Origin: Scortum barcoo
Taxonomy: Eukaryota; Chordata; Actinopteri; Centrarchiformes; Terapontidae
DNA length: 64,000 bases
Direction of reading: 5' to 3'
Assembly: GCA_023238725.1 (NCBI GenBank)
Contig: CM041553.1
Span: 22,649,001-22,713,000, forward strand
A program made the position numbers and the translations under genes. Below, piece after piece: positions 62,340 through 64,000 of this stretch (its first letter is position 1; every line of letters starts with the position of its first letter). The notes under the pieces are model-generated. The model had not been told where the DNA came from and made no database searches. It saw only the letters and a program-made list of their open reading frames with translations.

Positions 62340-64000
62340 GTCAGCAGGTAGTGTTTTGTACAGCGACACCTCAACGGCCAGGAGGTGTAATTAATGTAAT
62401 TCAGCAAACCAAACACACAAATGAAAAACTTTCTCCTCTACTTTTGCACCACATGTGTGAAAATATATGTTTTATTTTAATTTTTCACTTATGATTATTA
62501 TCAACATTTTAACACAATAAGTGTAATATGCATGGATGTAACCTGCAGTGAGTACAGGCCAAAGTTTGGTGTGTGTACCAGGCCATGTTTGCCTTACAGA
62601 GTACATTGATTAATGGTTATCCAGTCTTTCAACGTCAAAAACACGTTGGGCTACAGTCCTATCATGCCACAACATGGCAACCCAAACACATTGCAACACA
62701 TAAATACAAGCCAGACTAGGAGCAACATTTTCCATTGGTGCTGGCGTTTATCATTTGCCAGCACCATCTGCAACGAGCCAGACAGAATTTGGACTCGACA
62801 TGTCGTTGTAGAGGTGAGATAGCGAGGGTGCAGGAGGACAAGTACCACAAGTACACAGTGCAAAGATAAACTGTCCAAATGTGGATCAAAATAAAGATGG
62901 TGACTATGACGTTCTGATATGAGCTCAGGTTTTGGTCTCAATCTGGAACAGTTATTCTGGGTCAGCCAAGGAAAAGTATGCAGTTTGATGAATGAAAATA
63001 AACTGTTTAGAATGAGCTATGAAGAGTAACCTTGAGGTCTTTAAGGTAGTGAAAAATACAAATCAAACCTTTACTGCATGGGTAATTTGTTGTAAAAATA
63101 AATTAAAGTCAGGGCTTAAGAAATATATGCCTTGAACCTTCTTCCTTTTTTCAGAAAATTAGAAATAATAAAGAGACTTTAACTAACTATAAAAATAACT
63201 GAATATTGTTTAGTTATTCACTTTGTGGAGAAAATAGGTCATAGACAGATTTTTGTTTAGTTCCTTATAAAGCAAATTGATTTTTAAGACTGACATTTAG
63301 TTTGTTCAAAAGGGCCTCTGTATACTGACATTGTGCCAGTCTTGTGAGGATGTCAACATGGCCTCCTGAAAATGAAACTGAGTTTTCAGAAAGCTAGAAA
63401 GTCCTGTGGACTGTGATCAAATTCATAGGTTCTGTGATGAATAAAAACAACTTCAATTTTTTAATTTTAATAGTTCCTAACTCTGTGTTACAGTGCTGTG
63501 GTGTGATCATATTAAGACAGCATAAAAAAAAGGACAAAATATTTATATTGAAGATTTATTTCAAGCCGGTTGCACTGCATCACACGTACAGGTGAATATT
63601 TCTGTTTTGCTGCAGAGTCAGTTCAGACACATTTTATTTCAGTGTTTTTTTACAAGGTGCTTTTGTCTCATCTCCATATTGTTTCACAAAAAAGCTGCTT
63701 GTCATATAGACTTAACTACGTTATGTCTCTTCAGACTGTCTGATGAAGTAATGACAAAACATATTTGGTTAAAGTCATTTTGTGGCATTGCGTTGTCTTT
63801 CCAGGCACCTATGGCGATAAAAAATAATTGCAGGTGTGTTTTGTTTTTAAGTTTCATCATCAGTAGTAATCTATCTTTTCTTTGTTTGCTTGGCAATAGT
63901 AAACATTTACTCACAGTGATAGAAGAGAGTGGAAAAAACAGTATGTCGCTTGACACACAAATGAGTTGAAGACGTCGTCTGTTTGGTTTAAAGCCTTGAT
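62340..64000. other. Region upstream of plrg1 without recognised gene
   Basis: AT-rich sequence with short ORFs on both strands (up to 125 codons at 63592-63969). None shows a domain, signal peptide with homology, or splice pattern that I can support. In tetrapods the fibrinogen genes lie beyond PLRG1 on this side. I see none of their coding sequence here. Confidence 0.45.

Noticed and set aside
62651..62941. 96-codon minus-strand ORF (and a 69-codon ORF opposite)
   Set aside because: The two strands are open together with no domain match. I could not support a gene or a named transposon.

Overview
This window is vertebrate nuclear DNA, almost certainly from a percomorph teleost fish. It has long AT-rich introns with GT-AG splice sites, microsatellites, and several short interspersed repeats that I recognise from memory as common in teleost genomes. 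The gene order sfrp2 - dchs2 - [TIR gene] - plrg1 matches the tetrapod 4q31.3-type block SFRP2-DCHS2-PLRG1. This order is what separates dchs2 from its dchs1 paralogues.

Layout. (1) 587-2053, minus: sfrp2, three coding exons, 295 aa, complete. (2) About 2.4-22.3 kb: a gene desert of about 20 kb with old repeat fragments, a small tandem duplication and some stretches that look like conserved non-coding elements. (3) 22686-52868, minus: dchs2, a giant Dachsous protocadherin. I resolve 20 coding exons, which give about 3274 aa once apparent indels are discounted. It has a signal peptide, 27 cadherin repeats, one membrane segment and a tail of about 345 residues with the Dachsous NWDY motif. (4) 55331-57045, plus: a five-exon gene for a 295-aa protein with an N-terminal TIR domain and a C-terminal beta-trefoil-like module. 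I do not recognise it as a named gene. (5) 57225-62186, minus: plrg1, 15 coding exons, 513 aa, seven WD repeats, a core subunit of the PRP19/CDC5L spliceosome complex. (6) 62.3-64 kb: no gene recognised.

How the genes relate. sfrp2 (secreted Wnt modulator) and dchs2 (Fat/Dachsous planar polarity) are developmental genes that share the desert, which may hold their enhancers. plrg1 is a housekeeping splicing gene with an ETS-type motif upstream. The TIR gene sits between dchs2 and plrg1. It is divergent from dchs2 and convergent with plrg1, with 3' ends so close that the transcripts probably overlap.

Quality warning. Nine apparent insertions of 1-8 nt break the dchs2 frame within 28.4-32.0 kb, where splice sites and protein similarity are otherwise intact. 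One more 7-nt insertion lies in exon 1. The clustering and the all-insertion pattern suggest a poorly corrected assembly patch more than a decaying gene, but only reads or a second assembly can decide.
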